Positions 15,932 to 24,144 of a stretch of 25,966 nt of DNA are shown one piece after another. Source of the stretch: an uncultured Chlorobiaceae bacterium (lineage in GTDB: Bacteria; Bacteroidota; Chlorobiia; Chlorobiales; Chlorobiaceae); the NCBI GenBank assembly GCA_903874585.1, contig CAIQSY010000100.1, positions 1 to 25,966 of the forward strand. Direction: 5' to 3'. The position numbers and the translations under genes were made by a program. The notes beneath the pieces are model-generated. The model did not search any database. It had not been told where the DNA came from and saw only the letters and a program-made list of their open reading frames with translations. How positions within the stretch are numbered: the first letter of the stretch is position 1; each line of letters starts with the position of its first letter.

Positions 15932-16303
15932 ATGGAAAATGAAAATATCAATAAAATAATGCATGTGTTGCGTCATGCACCACATGGTACAATTTATACT
16001 TATGAAGGGTTAGAGATGATACTGATCATGGCAGCTTATGAGCAGGATCTTTCAGTAGTATTTATTGGTGATGGAGTCTATGCTCTTAAAAAGAGTCAGG
16101 ATACTTCCGGAATAGGTATGAAAGGATTTGCGAAGACGTTTATGGCTCTTGATGGTTATGATGTTGAAAAATTGTATGTCGATAAACTTTCGCTTGAAGA
16201 GCGTGGGTTGACAGAGGATGATTTAGTTGTGGATGTTGAAGTTCTTGATTCTGCAACGATTGGTAGCCTGATGAAAGAACAGGATGTCATTATTCACCAT
16301 TGA
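15932..16303 (+). CDS. dsrF: DsrF sulfurtransferase subunit
   Basis: From the ATG at 15932 the protein has 123 residues. A TTG nine bases upstream is in frame but would overlap the dsrE stop and gains nothing. It has the DsrF/TusC pattern: HVLRHAPHGTIYTYEGLEMILIMAA, then VVFIGDGVYAL. There is no cysteine anywhere in the protein, so it cannot carry a persulfide itself and acts as the structural partner in the DsrEFH hexamer. It starts 5 bp after dsrE and ends 13 bp before dsrH. Confidence 0.93.
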   Translation: MENENINKIMHVLRHAPHGTIYTYEGLEMILIMAAYEQDLSVVFIGDGVYALKKSQDTSGIGMKGFAKTFMALDGYDVEKLYVDKLSLEERGLTEDDLVVDVEVLDSATIGSLMKEQDVIIHH

Positions 16304-16316
16304 TTTTGAATAAACT

Positions 16317-16610
16317 ATGTTGCATACTATCAATAAATCCCCATTTGAAACCACTACTTTTGAAACTTGTATAAGGTTTCTTATTTCGGCGGATCCTATT
16401 CTTTTGATTGAAGATGGTGTTTATGCTGTACAGGCAGGAAACAAATTTTCATCGTCAATTGAGACTATTTTGAAAACTAACCCAGTCTATGCACTTCAAC
16501 CCGATTTGTCTGCTCGTGGTATAACTGCTATTACTGATGGTGTACAATGCATCGATTATGATGGATTTGTTGGACTTGTTGAAGAGCATCAAGTTAATAG
16601 CTGGTTTTAA
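16317..16610 (+). CDS. dsrH: DsrH sulfurtransferase subunit
   Basis: This 97-residue protein matches the DsrH/TusB family: MLHTINKSPFETTTFETCIR at the start, PILLIEDGVYAVQAG in the middle, and a C-terminal NSWF. C18 falls near the conserved cysteine reported for DsrH (C20 in A. vinosum). C78 is a second cysteine. It completes the DsrEFH hexamer encoded in three consecutive genes with gaps of 5-13 bp. Confidence 0.93.
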   Translation: MLHTINKSPFETTTFETCIRFLISADPILLIEDGVYAVQAGNKFSSSIETILKTNPVYALQPDLSARGITAITDGVQCIDYDGFVGLVEEHQVNSWF

Positions 16611-16645
16611 TTTCTTTGCATTGTGATATTGTTATTCAGCACATT

Positions 16646-17107
16646 ATGGATACAACTTTAGTAAACTTCTTGGCGACCAATAAGAAGGTTATTCTTAAGC
16701 AGTGGTTGGATAGCTCGCTTGATTTGTTTCCTGAAAAAATGAGTTCTTCAACTCCAGTTGGAGAGGTGTTTTCTGCAGCGCTGGAAGAAATTCTTTCAGT
16801 GCTTGGAAAAAATCATACCACTTGTCGTGCTCCTCTTGAAAATGTTACAAGAATTTTGGCAGTACAGAGTTTTCCTCCATCCAAAGCATTGTCGATGTTT
16901 TTGGACTTGAAAATAATTTTGCGTCAAATGATGATGAAATCTAATGAGGCAGATATATCGAGGCAAGAGATTGATTCTTCGTGTATTGATCAGCTCCTTC
17001 TTGATGCGTTTGATTCCTATATGAGTCATCGGGAAAAAATATATCAACTTAAAGTGGAAGAGGGTAATAGACGTATGTTTATGGCATTAAGGAGAGCTGA
17101 AGCATGA
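16646..17107 (+). CDS. dsrT: DsrT, RsbRD N-terminal-like regulatory or accessory protein
   Basis: The frame is open from a TTG at 16616, but I take the ATG at 16646 (153 residues), since the upstream codons are unlike the family start. The body, beginning LVNFLATNKKVILKQWLDSSL, looks like the helical RsbRD N-terminal domain. It is all-helical with no membrane segment. The C-terminus is charged and coiled-coil-like (REKIYQLKVEEGNRRMFMALRR). dsrT lies directly before dsrM in green sulfur bacteria and also in many sulfate reducers; its role is not established. Its stop overlaps the dsrM ATG (ATGA), so DsrT is probably co-translated with the membrane complex. Confidence 0.8.
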   Translation: MDTTLVNFLATNKKVILKQWLDSSLDLFPEKMSSSTPVGEVFSAALEEILSVLGKNHTTCRAPLENVTRILAVQSFPPSKALSMFLDLKIILRQMMMKSNEADISRQEIDSSCIDQLLLDAFDSYMSHREKIYQLKVEEGNRRMFMALRRAEA

Positions 17108-18099
17108 AGAAAATACTTATGCCTTTTGTTATGGTGATAGTCCTTGCCTTGATTCCATACCTTGCTGTGCATTATGCAGGTCTTACGTATTTGTTTGGTG
17201 TCATCGTTCCTTATACTGCTGCTGCAGTACTCGTTCTTGGTGTGCTTTGGCGTTTGTTTAATTGGATGCGACGTCCTGTCCCTTTTTGTATTCCTACCAC
17301 CTGCGGTCAAGAAAAATCTTTTGCTTGGATCAAGCATAATCCGATTGAAAATCCAACGAATTCTTGGCAAGCGGGTATAAGAGTTTTGACGGAAGTTTTA
17401 TTTTTTCGTTCGCTTTTTCGCAACACGAAAGCTGAGTGGCACAAAGATGCCAATCTTGCTTACGGTTCACATAAATGGTTATGGCTTGGTGGTCTTGTTT
17501 TTCACTGGTCACTTTTGATTATTGTGCTTCGCCATGCTCGTTTCTTTTTTGTAATGGTGCCAGGTTTTGTTGATATCCTTGATTATGCGGATGGTTTTTT
17601 TGACATAATATTGCCAACATTTTATGTAACTGATGCATTAGCCCTCGCCGCAGTTACATTTCTTTTTGTGCGTCGTTTGAGAGATGCAAAAATGCGCATA
17701 CTCTCGCTACCCACTGATTATTTCCCATTATTTCTTATCGGTGCGATTGTTGTTGTTGGTGTTCTCATGCGTTATGTTGTGCGGCTGAATATTATGCCAG
17801 TTAAAGATCAGATGCTGAGATTAGTCAATTTCAGTTTTGATGCACCTGGCGAAATAGGGACACTGTTTTATGTTCATATCTTTTTAGTCTCTGTCCTTGC
17901 TATCTATTTTCCATTCAGTAAGCTTATGCACGCAGGTGCAATTTTTTTAAGTCCTACGCGTAATCTTGCCAACAATAGTCGTATAAAACGTCATATTAAT
18001 CCTTGGAATAAGGATATAAAGTTTAAAACGTATTCTGAGTATGAGGATGACTATCGTGATAAGATGAAAAAGGCAAATCTACCGCTTGAAAAGCAATAA
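17104..18099 (+). CDS. dsrM: DsrM, cytochrome b-type membrane subunit of DsrMKJOP
   Basis: This 331-residue protein has about six hydrophobic helices, starting LMPFVMVIVLALIPYLAVHYAG (H23). Later helices contain GGLVFHWSLLIIVLRHARFFF and LFYVHIFLVSVLAIYFPFSKLMHAGAIF. The His residues in these helices are candidates for heme b ligation, as in the NarI-like family. The C-terminal tail is cytoplasmic and charged. DsrM exchanges electrons between DsrK and the quinone pool. An AAGGAGAG site precedes the ATG, which overlaps the dsrT stop; dsrK follows after only 3 bp. Confidence 0.93.
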   Translation: MKKILMPFVMVIVLALIPYLAVHYAGLTYLFGVIVPYTAAAVLVLGVLWRLFNWMRRPVPFCIPTTCGQEKSFAWIKHNPIENPTNSWQAGIRVLTEVLFFRSLFRNTKAEWHKDANLAYGSHKWLWLGGLVFHWSLLIIVLRHARFFFVMVPGFVDILDYADGFFDIILPTFYVTDALALAAVTFLFVRRLRDAKMRILSLPTDYFPLFLIGAIVVVGVLMRYVVRLNIMPVKDQMLRLVNFSFDAPGEIGTLFYVHIFLVSVLAIYFPFSKLMHAGAIFLSPTRNLANNSRIKRHINPWNKDIKFKTYSEYEDDYRDKMKKANLPLEKQ

Positions 18100-18102
18100 A
18101 TT

Positions 18103-19752
18103 ATGTCAAAATACGTTTCCAAAATGTCAGAGCTCAAAATAGAGCTTGACAAAAAACCCAGTGTTCTCAAGGGAAATTATTCCCCTCAAGATTGGTGGGA
18201 TTTGCCTGTGGAGTTTCACGACGGGAATTGGTGTTTTCCAGGTAAACCGGAGGTATTGCAAGAGCTTGGTTTTCCTAATCCTCGTAAATGGGCTGCAACA
18301 GATGCAGATTGGCAACTTCCTGCAGATTGGAAAAAAACCATAAGTGATGGATTACAGAGTCGTTTGAAGAAGTATCGTTCTATGAAACTTTTTCTTGATT
18401 CTTGTATCCGTTGTGGTGCGTGTGCTGATAAGTGTCATTTTTTTCTCGGTACAGGTGATCCTAAAAATATGCCAGTACTCAGAGCGGAACTGCTTCGTTC
18501 TGTTTATCGCAATGATTTTCCTCTTGTTGAAAAAATACTCAAAGGATTCTCCGGTGCTCGCCAGTTGACACCTGAAGTGATCAAAGAGTGGCACATGTAT
18601 TTTAATCAGTGTACAGAATGCCGTCGTTGTTCTGTTTTTTGCCCATTAGGGATTGATACAGCCGAGATTACGATGCTTGTGAGAGAGCTATTGAATCTTA
18701 TTGGAGTCAATAATAACTGGATTCTTGCTCCTGTTGCCAACTGTAATCGTACAGGTAATCATCTCGGTATCGAACCTCATACCTTTGTTCAGAATATAGA
18801 GTCATTAGCCGATGATGTAAAAGAGCTTACGGGTGTTGCTGTTAACCCTACGTTTAATCGTAAAGGTGCTGAAGTTCTCTTTATTACTCCATCAGGTGAC
18901 GTTTTTGGTGACCCAGGTGTTTATACCATGATGGGTTATATGTTACTGTTTCATCATGTTGGACTTGATTATACAATCAGTACTTATGCGTCGGAAGGTG
19001 GTAATTTTGGGATGTTTACCTCCAACGATATGATGAAGAAAATTAACGCCAAGATGTACCATGAAGCAGAACGTCTCGGTGTGAAATGGATGCTTGGTGG
19101 CGAGTGTGGTCACATGTGGCGAGTTGTCAACCAATATATGAGCACCATGAATGGACCTGCTGATTTTCTTGAACAGCCGGTTTCACCAATAACAGGAACT
19201 CGTTTTAGCAATGCAGCAGCCACAAAAATGGTGCATATTGTTGAATTTACGGCTGATTTAATTCACCATAAAAAACTGAAGCTCGATCCGAAGCGGAACG
19301 ATCACTTACGTACAACGTTCCATGACTCGTGCAATATTGCTCGTGGTATGGGTATGTTTGAGGAGCCTCGCTATGTCCTTAATAATGTTTGTAATACTTT
19401 CCATGAAATGCCAGAAAATACCATCCGCGAGAAAACGTTCTGCTGTGGTTCTGGAAGTGGATTAAATGCAGAGGAGTACATGGAGATCCGTATGAAGGGT
19501 GGTTTACCGAGAGCTCATGCGGTAAAGTATGTTAAAGAAAGGCATAAAGTCGATTCGTTAGTGACTATCTGTGCTATAGACCGCGCAAGCCTTACGCCTC
19601 TTATGAAATACTGGAATCCCGGTGTTGCTGTGTATGGTCTGCATGAACTTGTCGGTAATGCGCTTATTATGGATGGAGAAAAGAAGAGAACAACTGATTT
19701 AAGAGAAAATACAATGGCAGGTTTTGAGGATGGAGGTGATGATGAAGAGTAG
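18103..19752 (+). CDS. dsrK: DsrK, HdrD-like iron-sulfur catalytic subunit of DsrMKJOP
   Basis: This 549-residue cytoplasmic protein has two [4Fe-4S] ferredoxin motifs, C101-x2-C-x2-C-x3-C111 (CIRCGACADKC) and C170-x2-C-x2-C-x3-C180 (CTECRRCSVFCP). The heterodisulfide-reductase-like CCG region has C335 (GGECGHMW), C410 (HDSCNIARG), C447-C448 (FCCGSGSG) and C490 (TICAIDR). The last position has CAID rather than the CxxC of HdrB/HdrD. This region holds the special [4Fe-4S] cluster that acts on the DsrC disulfide or trisulfide. The C-terminus is acidic (EDGGDDEE), and its coding end overlaps dsrJ by 11 bp. Confidence 0.95.
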   Translation: MSKYVSKMSELKIELDKKPSVLKGNYSPQDWWDLPVEFHDGNWCFPGKPEVLQELGFPNPRKWAATDADWQLPADWKKTISDGLQSRLKKYRSMKLFLDSCIRCGACADKCHFFLGTGDPKNMPVLRAELLRSVYRNDFPLVEKILKGFSGARQLTPEVIKEWHMYFNQCTECRRCSVFCPLGIDTAEITMLVRELLNLIGVNNNWILAPVANCNRTGNHLGIEPHTFVQNIESLADDVKELTGVAVNPTFNRKGAEVLFITPSGDVFGDPGVYTMMGYMLLFHHVGLDYTISTYASEGGNFGMFTSNDMMKKINAKMYHEAERLGVKWMLGGECGHMWRVVNQYMSTMNGPADFLEQPVSPITGTRFSNAAATKMVHIVEFTADLIHHKKLKLDPKRNDHLRTTFHDSCNIARGMGMFEEPRYVLNNVCNTFHEMPENTIREKTFCCGSGSGLNAEEYMEIRMKGGLPRAHAVKYVKERHKVDSLVTICAIDRASLTPLMKYWNPGVAVYGLHELVGNALIMDGEKKRTTDLRENTMAGFEDGGDDEE

Positions 19753-20122
19753 TAAACTGTTCTGGACTATTACCGTTCTCTCTTTCGTGTTGTTCGGTGT
19801 TTTTAATCTTTTTCGCCAAGGTGAAGCTGAAACACCTCGGAGGTCTTTTTCTGCTCTTGTTGCAATTGATAGTACCAAGTGTATAGCTCCAGCAGACTCA
19901 ATGCGTGCAAATCACATGCAGGTATTATATAAATGGCGCAATTCTTCTGTTCGGACAGGTCATCGCGTGCATGTTGCCGCAAATGGCAGTAGATTTGAAA
20001 AGAGTCTGAATACCTGTCTCGGTTGTCACGATAACAAGCTTTTTTGCTTCAACTGCCACATGTATGCCAATGTAAAGCCAAAGTGCTGGAATTGTCATCT
20101 GTCGCCGAAGGAAACACCATGA
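19742..20122 (+). CDS. dsrJ: DsrJ, triheme periplasmic cytochrome c
   Basis: Three c-type heme motifs are present, CLGCH, CFNCH and CWNCH, close together at the C-terminus. An N-terminal hydrophobic segment (LFWTITVLSFVLFGVFNLF) is a signal anchor that places the hemes in the periplasm. C47, in STKCIAPADSMRANHMQ, matches the unusual axial cysteine ligand (C46) known in A. vinosum DsrJ. I choose the ATG at 19742 (126 residues) because GGAGG at 19732-19736 is then 5 bp away. In-frame ATGs at 19730 and 19739 are poorer. The gene overlaps dsrK upstream and dsrO downstream (ATGA). Confidence 0.93.
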   Translation: MKSSKLFWTITVLSFVLFGVFNLFRQGEAETPRRSFSALVAIDSTKCIAPADSMRANHMQVLYKWRNSSVRTGHRVHVAANGSRFEKSLNTCLGCHDNKLFCFNCHMYANVKPKCWNCHLSPKETP

Positions 20123-20898
20123 TGAATCAACAACGAAGAGAGTTTATTAAAAAAACTGCTTTTGGGGTTTTAGCTGGGCTCGGTGCAGCATCCGGGCTTG
20201 TTCCTGCTTTTTCACTGGAAAAAACAGTTTTACCTGTATGGGATGAAAATCCAGTTGCCGGTAAAATTCGCTGGGGAATGCTTATTGATACCCGTAAGTG
20301 TAAAAAGGATTGTCAACTATGCGTTTCAGCTTGCCATCATGAGCACAATGTGCCGCATTTTACAACAAGAAAAGATGAGATCAAGTGGATCTGGAAAAAT
20401 TCATATAAGAATGTCTTTCCGACAGCCACTGATCAATTTGTGACCAGTGAAGTCTTAAATCGCTCTTTTCTTGTGCTTTGTAACCATTGTGCAGATGCAC
20501 CGTGTACGCGAGCTTGCCCTACTGAAGCAACCTTCAAGCGTTGGGATGGCATTGTTGCCATGGATTATCATCGTTGTATTGGATGTCGTTTTTGCATGGC
20601 TGCTTGTCCTTATGGTTCCAGAAGTTTTAATTGGCAGGATCCACGTACCGCAATTCACGATCCCTCTTTAGCGTATCCTACAAGAGAGCAGGGAGTTGTG
20701 GAAAAATGCAATTTCTGTTCCGATCGATTGATAAAAGGTTTGCAACCTGCCTGTCTTGAGGCTTGTCCTGAGCAGGTCCTGACGTTTGGTGATCTTAACG
20801 ATCCTCAATCAGATATTCGCATGTTACTCGAAACCAATGTTACTATGCAGCGTAAGCCTGAGTTGGGCACAAAACCATCAGTTTTTTACATTATTTAA
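20119..20898 (+). CDS. dsrO: DsrO, periplasmic four-cluster ferredoxin subunit with Tat signal
   Basis: From the ATG at 20119 the protein has 259 residues. It starts with a twin-arginine signal, RREFIKK (R6-R7), followed by a hydrophobic stretch ending VPAFS, so it is exported folded. Cysteines fall in four cluster motifs: CKKDCQLCVSAC, CNHCADAPCTRACP, CIGCRFCMAACP and CNFC...CLEACP. It is a paralogue of the B part of the fused gene at 1559. Both end in a TM-x-RKPE-x-GT-x-P motif, but that gene lacks the signal. An in-frame frame extension upstream of 20119 lies within dsrJ and is not used. dsrO starts within the dsrJ stop and ends 9 bp before dsrP. Confidence 0.95.
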   Translation: MMNQQRREFIKKTAFGVLAGLGAASGLVPAFSLEKTVLPVWDENPVAGKIRWGMLIDTRKCKKDCQLCVSACHHEHNVPHFTTRKDEIKWIWKNSYKNVFPTATDQFVTSEVLNRSFLVLCNHCADAPCTRACPTEATFKRWDGIVAMDYHRCIGCRFCMAACPYGSRSFNWQDPRTAIHDPSLAYPTREQGVVEKCNFCSDRLIKGLQPACLEACPEQVLTFGDLNDPQSDIRMLLETNVTMQRKPELGTKPSVFYII

Positions 20899-20907
20899 CG
20901 ATTTCCC

Positions 20908-22065
20908 ATGATTGAGAAAGCTCTGAAAGGAAACCGCAGTTACTGGATTTGGATAGCATCTCTTGTTTCTTTGATTGTTGCGGGTCTCTCTGCCTATAGT
21001 CAGCAGAGATGGTTTGGTCTTACCGTTACAGGCATGGGACGTGATGCCAGTTGGGGTTTATATATTGCCCAATTTACTTTTCTTGTTGGTGTGGCAGCTT
21101 CTGCAGTAATGGTTGTTTTACCTTATTACCTTCATCATCGCAAGGAGTTTGGCAAAACAGTTATCATTGGTGAGTTTATGGCAGTTTCAGCTACCATGAT
21201 GAGTATGCTCTTTATTATGGCTGATTTAGGACGTCCTGACCGTTTGCTGAATATTATGTTGTATCCAAGTCCTCATTCTATGGTGTTCTGGGATATGTTA
21301 GCGCTTTCAGGCTATCTGTTTCTCAATATTATCAGTGGTTGGGCAATACTTGGTGCTGAGCGGAAAGGTGTTCCCGCGGCTTCATGGGTTAAGCCACTTG
21401 TGTATATTTCCATTCCTTGGGCATTCAGTATTCATACGGTGACAGCATTTCTTTATGCTGGTTTGCCAGGTCGTCATCTCTGGTTAACTGCGGTGCTCGC
21501 GCCTCGTTTTTTAGCTTCAGCATTTGCTGCGGGAACAGCGTTGCTGATTTTGGTTTCACTGATCTTGAAGCGTACAACAGGCTATGATTCAGGAAAAGAG
21601 GCGCGCGAAAAACTTGCCGTTTTAGCAACCTATGGTGGTATTGCTAATTTCTTCCTGCTTGGGATGGAGCTTTTTACGGCTTTTTACAGCAATGTACCTG
21701 CTCACAAAGAGAGTTTGCAATACCTCTATTTTGGACTTGATGGACATGCACCGCTTGTGCCGTTGATGTGGTTTTCTCTGATTATCGGTTTAGGAGCCTT
21801 GGTTATTCTGCTTGTGCCGGCATTGAAAAAATCAACAACATGGCTTATTGCTGCTTGTATCGCCTTGGTGCTCTCTATTTGGATTGATAAAGGTGTTGGT
21901 TTGGTTATCGGCGGATTTGTTCCATCCCCTCAAATGGAAATATTTGAGTACATGCCAACATCAGTAGAAGTTTTTGTTGCTCTGGGTATCTGGAGTCTTG
22001 GTCTTCTCATATTGACTATTCTTTTAAAAGTAGCTGTTGCGGTAAAGATGGAGCAAGAACGTTGA
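20908..22065 (+). CDS. dsrP: DsrP, NrfD-type integral membrane subunit of DsrMKJOP
   Basis: This 385-residue protein has about ten hydrophobic helices and the NrfD-family loop ADLGRPDR near residue 110. The helices carry residues such as IPWAFSIHTVTAFLYAGLP, typical of the quinone-interacting anchor of complex-iron-sulfur-molybdoenzyme relatives. It binds DsrO on the periplasmic side and passes electrons to or from the quinone pool. There is no obvious ribosome-binding site, so coupling to dsrO translation (9-bp gap) is likely. A strong intrinsic terminator follows, so this is the last gene of the dsrMKJOP unit. Confidence 0.95.
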   Translation: MIEKALKGNRSYWIWIASLVSLIVAGLSAYSQQRWFGLTVTGMGRDASWGLYIAQFTFLVGVAASAVMVVLPYYLHHRKEFGKTVIIGEFMAVSATMMSMLFIMADLGRPDRLLNIMLYPSPHSMVFWDMLALSGYLFLNIISGWAILGAERKGVPAASWVKPLVYISIPWAFSIHTVTAFLYAGLPGRHLWLTAVLAPRFLASAFAAGTALLILVSLILKRTTGYDSGKEAREKLAVLATYGGIANFFLLGMELFTAFYSNVPAHKESLQYLYFGLDGHAPLVPLMWFSLIIGLGALVILLVPALKKSTTWLIAACIALVLSIWIDKGVGLVIGGFVPSPQMEIFEYMPTSVEVFVALGIWSLGLLILTILLKVAVAVKMEQER

Positions 22066-22092
22066 ACTCTTTTGTTCTTGCTTGAGTTCTTG
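22053..22092 (+). repeat. Nested inverted and direct repeats at the 3' end of dsrP
   Basis: GCAAGAAC (22053-22060) can pair with GTTCTTGC (22074-22081). GAACTC (22064-22069) can pair with GAGTTC (22084-22089), which uses overlapping bases. GTTCTTG is directly repeated at 22074-22080 and 22086-22092. The first hairpin includes the last codons of dsrP, and the terminator follows at 22115. Confidence 0.5.
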
Positions 22093-22114
22093 TATTGATA
22101 CTTTTTTATTCTTT

Positions 22115-22154
22115 AGCTCCCTGCTTTTTGTCTTTGCAGGGAGCTGTTTTTTTT
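22115..22154 (+). terminator. Intrinsic terminator between dsrP and dsrV
   Basis: AGCTCCCTGC (22115-22124) and GCAGGGAGCT (22136-22145) are perfectly complementary, with an 11-nt T-rich loop, and eight T residues follow at 22147-22154. This is a typical Rho-independent terminator. It separates dsrMKJOP from the siroheme genes by transcription, although the gene order suggests one functional cluster. Confidence 0.92.
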
Positions 22155-22201
22155 AGATCAAAAGTTCTTTATTTGAAGAGCTATTTATATAAGGAGAGAA
22201 G

Positions 22202-22651
22202 ATGAAGAGTTTTCTACCACTCAATATCCGCATCGATAACAAGAAAATTCTTTTTGTTGGCGGTGGTAAAATTGCGTTGCATAAAATTAAAACGGTTGAG
22301 CAATACACTCGTAATATTACCATTATATCACCTGAAATTCAGGATGAATTACATCAAATGGGATTTTCTGAAATCTATAAAGAGTATGAAACATCAGATT
22401 TACAAGGTTTTTTTCTTGTGTATGCCTGTACGAATATTCTTGAAGTGAATCGTCGAATAAAAGATGATGCTGCCGAATTAGGTATTATGGTTAATGTTGT
22501 TGATAACCGTGAGTTATCAGACTTTATTTCTCCTGCAGTCATAAAAAAAGATGAAATGACTATCGCTGTATCGTCAAATGGACAAAATGTAAAAAAGTCA
22601 GTTGAGTGGCGGAACCGACTGCAAGCGATGATACAGAATGGTAATTTTTGA
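22202..22651 (+). CDS. dsrV: DsrV, precorrin-2 dehydrogenase-like (CysG N-terminal / Met8p-type) protein
   Basis: This 149-residue protein begins with the siroheme synthase NAD-binding fold: PLNIRIDNKKILFVGGGKIA, with Gly-rich VGGGKIALHKIKT, then ITIISPEI. The end, FISPAVIKKDEMTIAVSSNG, carries the family motif NVVDN...FISPA. The length covers the NAD domain and little more; full Met8p/CysG-N proteins are around 200 residues because of a dimerisation domain also used for iron insertion. It probably oxidises precorrin-2 to sirohydrochlorin for DsrAB siroheme. An AAGGAGAG site precedes the ATG. It starts 48 bp after the T-run of the upstream terminator. Confidence 0.85.
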   Translation: MKSFLPLNIRIDNKKILFVGGGKIALHKIKTVEQYTRNITIISPEIQDELHQMGFSEIYKEYETSDLQGFFLVYACTNILEVNRRIKDDAAELGIMVNVVDNRELSDFISPAVIKKDEMTIAVSSNGQNVKKSVEWRNRLQAMIQNGNF

Positions 22652-22684
22652 GCTACATGTCATCACAAGAGAGATTATTATTTT

Positions 22685-24100
22685 ATGAACGTAAGAGTAG
22701 GGCATCGATCAATGGGCACTGAAGTGCGTAAAACGGGATTCGTTTATCTTATTGGCGCAGGTCCGGGTGATCCGGAGTTGTTGACTATTAAAGCACAGCG
22801 CGTGCTCGATATTGCTGATGTGATTCTTTATGATGATCTTGTCAGCAGTGATCTTGTTGCTCATTTCAGTGCGCTGAAAATTTATACCGGCAAACGCAAA
22901 AATTGTCACCATTTTGAGCAGGATGCCATTAATCAAGAAATTCTGCGCCATGCGCGTGAGGGAAAAATTGTTGCACGGTTGAAAGGTGGAGATCCTTTTA
23001 TTTTCGGGCGTGGTGGTGAAGAGCTCGAAGTGATGAGGCAGAACGGTATCGGTTATGAAATTATACCTGGCATTACAGCAGCACATGGTGCCAGCACATA
23101 CACCGAAATACCTTTGACAATGCGCAAAATATCATCATCTGTTGCGTTTTGTACTGGTCATCCTGTCAGTAAGCTGCATGTTCCAAATACCGACACCATT
23201 GTTTATTACATGGTTGCATCGACTGTACGTGAAGTACTTGATGCCGTTGCCAAAAAGGGTTGGAGTGATACCACGCCAGTAGCTGTGGTTCAAAATGCTA
23301 CACGATATAATCAAAACGTGCTGGTTGGCTCATTGGGTGAGTTCAGGCGTGAAGAGAAGCCGGTTTATTCTCCAGCGCTGTTACTTATCGGTGAAAATAT
23401 CGCCTATTTCATCAAAGAGAATTGGTACTCAAAAAAGAAAAAAGTGCTGCTTGTGGGTGGTGATGCTGCTCAGTTCAAGACCTCAGAATTTGTGCGTGTG
23501 CATTTTCCTTGTCTGCAAGCTCAAGCTGTTGATCCGCAACTTGTTGCGCGCTGTATGCAGCATGTTGAACAATGGTCTGTCGTGTGTTTTGCTGATGAAT
23601 TTGCAATCCAATATTTTTTCAAAGCCCTTTTCGAAGTATCTCGTGATGTTCGTCATCTTGCCAACACAAGAATTTGTGCTCTGAATACGGTTGTTGCCAT
23701 AGCTTTACAGCGTTATGGTCTGAAAGCTGATGTGTTGCTCGAAGCTCATGATGATGTTTCAATTTCCGATTTGTTACAGGCAAATGGTATTACCACAAGT
23801 GATATTTTGCTGCCAATGTCAACTCTTGTTGATGATGCACTCATCAATGCTTTTGAAAACGTTGGCAACAAGGTGACTGCGCTTCCATTGTATTCTCTTG
23901 ACAGACCCGAAAATGAAGAGTCTCTGGATCTTGATTTTATTGATGAAATATATTTTGCATCGCCAGTTTGCCTTCGCCAGTTTAAAGCACTTTATGCCGA
24001 GTTACCTCAACATATTGTTGTGAAAACGGCGGATGATAAAACTCAAGCTGAATATCTTGTGTTGTTCTGTGGAGACGAGCTACCAGCAACGCTGTTATGA
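22685..24100 (+). CDS. dsrW: DsrW, uroporphyrinogen-III methyltransferase fused to a HemD-like domain
   Basis: This 471-residue protein has two parts. Residues about 15-255 are a SUMT/CobA/CysG-C-type methyltransferase: VYLIGAGPGDPELLT, ILYDDLVS, RLKGGDPFIFGRGGEE, and GYEIIPGITAAHGAS are its signature blocks. Residues about 260-471 resemble uroporphyrinogen-III synthase (HemD), with weaker conservation, such as an FADEFAIQYFF stretch and a late FASPVCLRQF. It would make precorrin-2 from uroporphyrinogen III, feeding DsrV and DsrN. An alternative start is the ATG at 22712, nine codons later. The C-terminal half may be degenerate as a synthase, since a separate hemD is expected for bacteriochlorophyll synthesis. 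That point is inference. Confidence 0.87.
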   Translation: MNVRVGHRSMGTEVRKTGFVYLIGAGPGDPELLTIKAQRVLDIADVILYDDLVSSDLVAHFSALKIYTGKRKNCHHFEQDAINQEILRHAREGKIVARLKGGDPFIFGRGGEELEVMRQNGIGYEIIPGITAAHGASTYTEIPLTMRKISSSVAFCTGHPVSKLHVPNTDTIVYYMVASTVREVLDAVAKKGWSDTTPVAVVQNATRYNQNVLVGSLGEFRREEKPVYSPALLLIGENIAYFIKENWYSKKKKVLLVGGDAAQFKTSEFVRVHFPCLQAQAVDPQLVARCMQHVEQWSVVCFADEFAIQYFFKALFEVSRDVRHLANTRICALNTVVAIALQRYGLKADVLLEAHDDVSISDLLQANGITTSDILLPMSTLVDDALINAFENVGNKVTALPLYSLDRPENEESLDLDFIDEIYFASPVCLRQFKALYAELPQHIVVKTADDKTQAEYLVLFCGDELPATLL

Positions 24101-24144
24101 GCTTTTGCTCTTGAAAACCTCAACAGCTTTAAACGATTTTTATT

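Noticed and set aside
20044..20118. Upstream in-frame extension of dsrO
   Set aside because: It overlaps the heme-binding end of dsrJ and would bury the Tat signal; the ATG at 20119 gives a normal twin-arginine N-terminus.
22163..22191. TATATA before dsrV as a promoter -10 box
   Set aside because: It touches the ribosome-binding site and has no reasonable -35 hexamer upstream.
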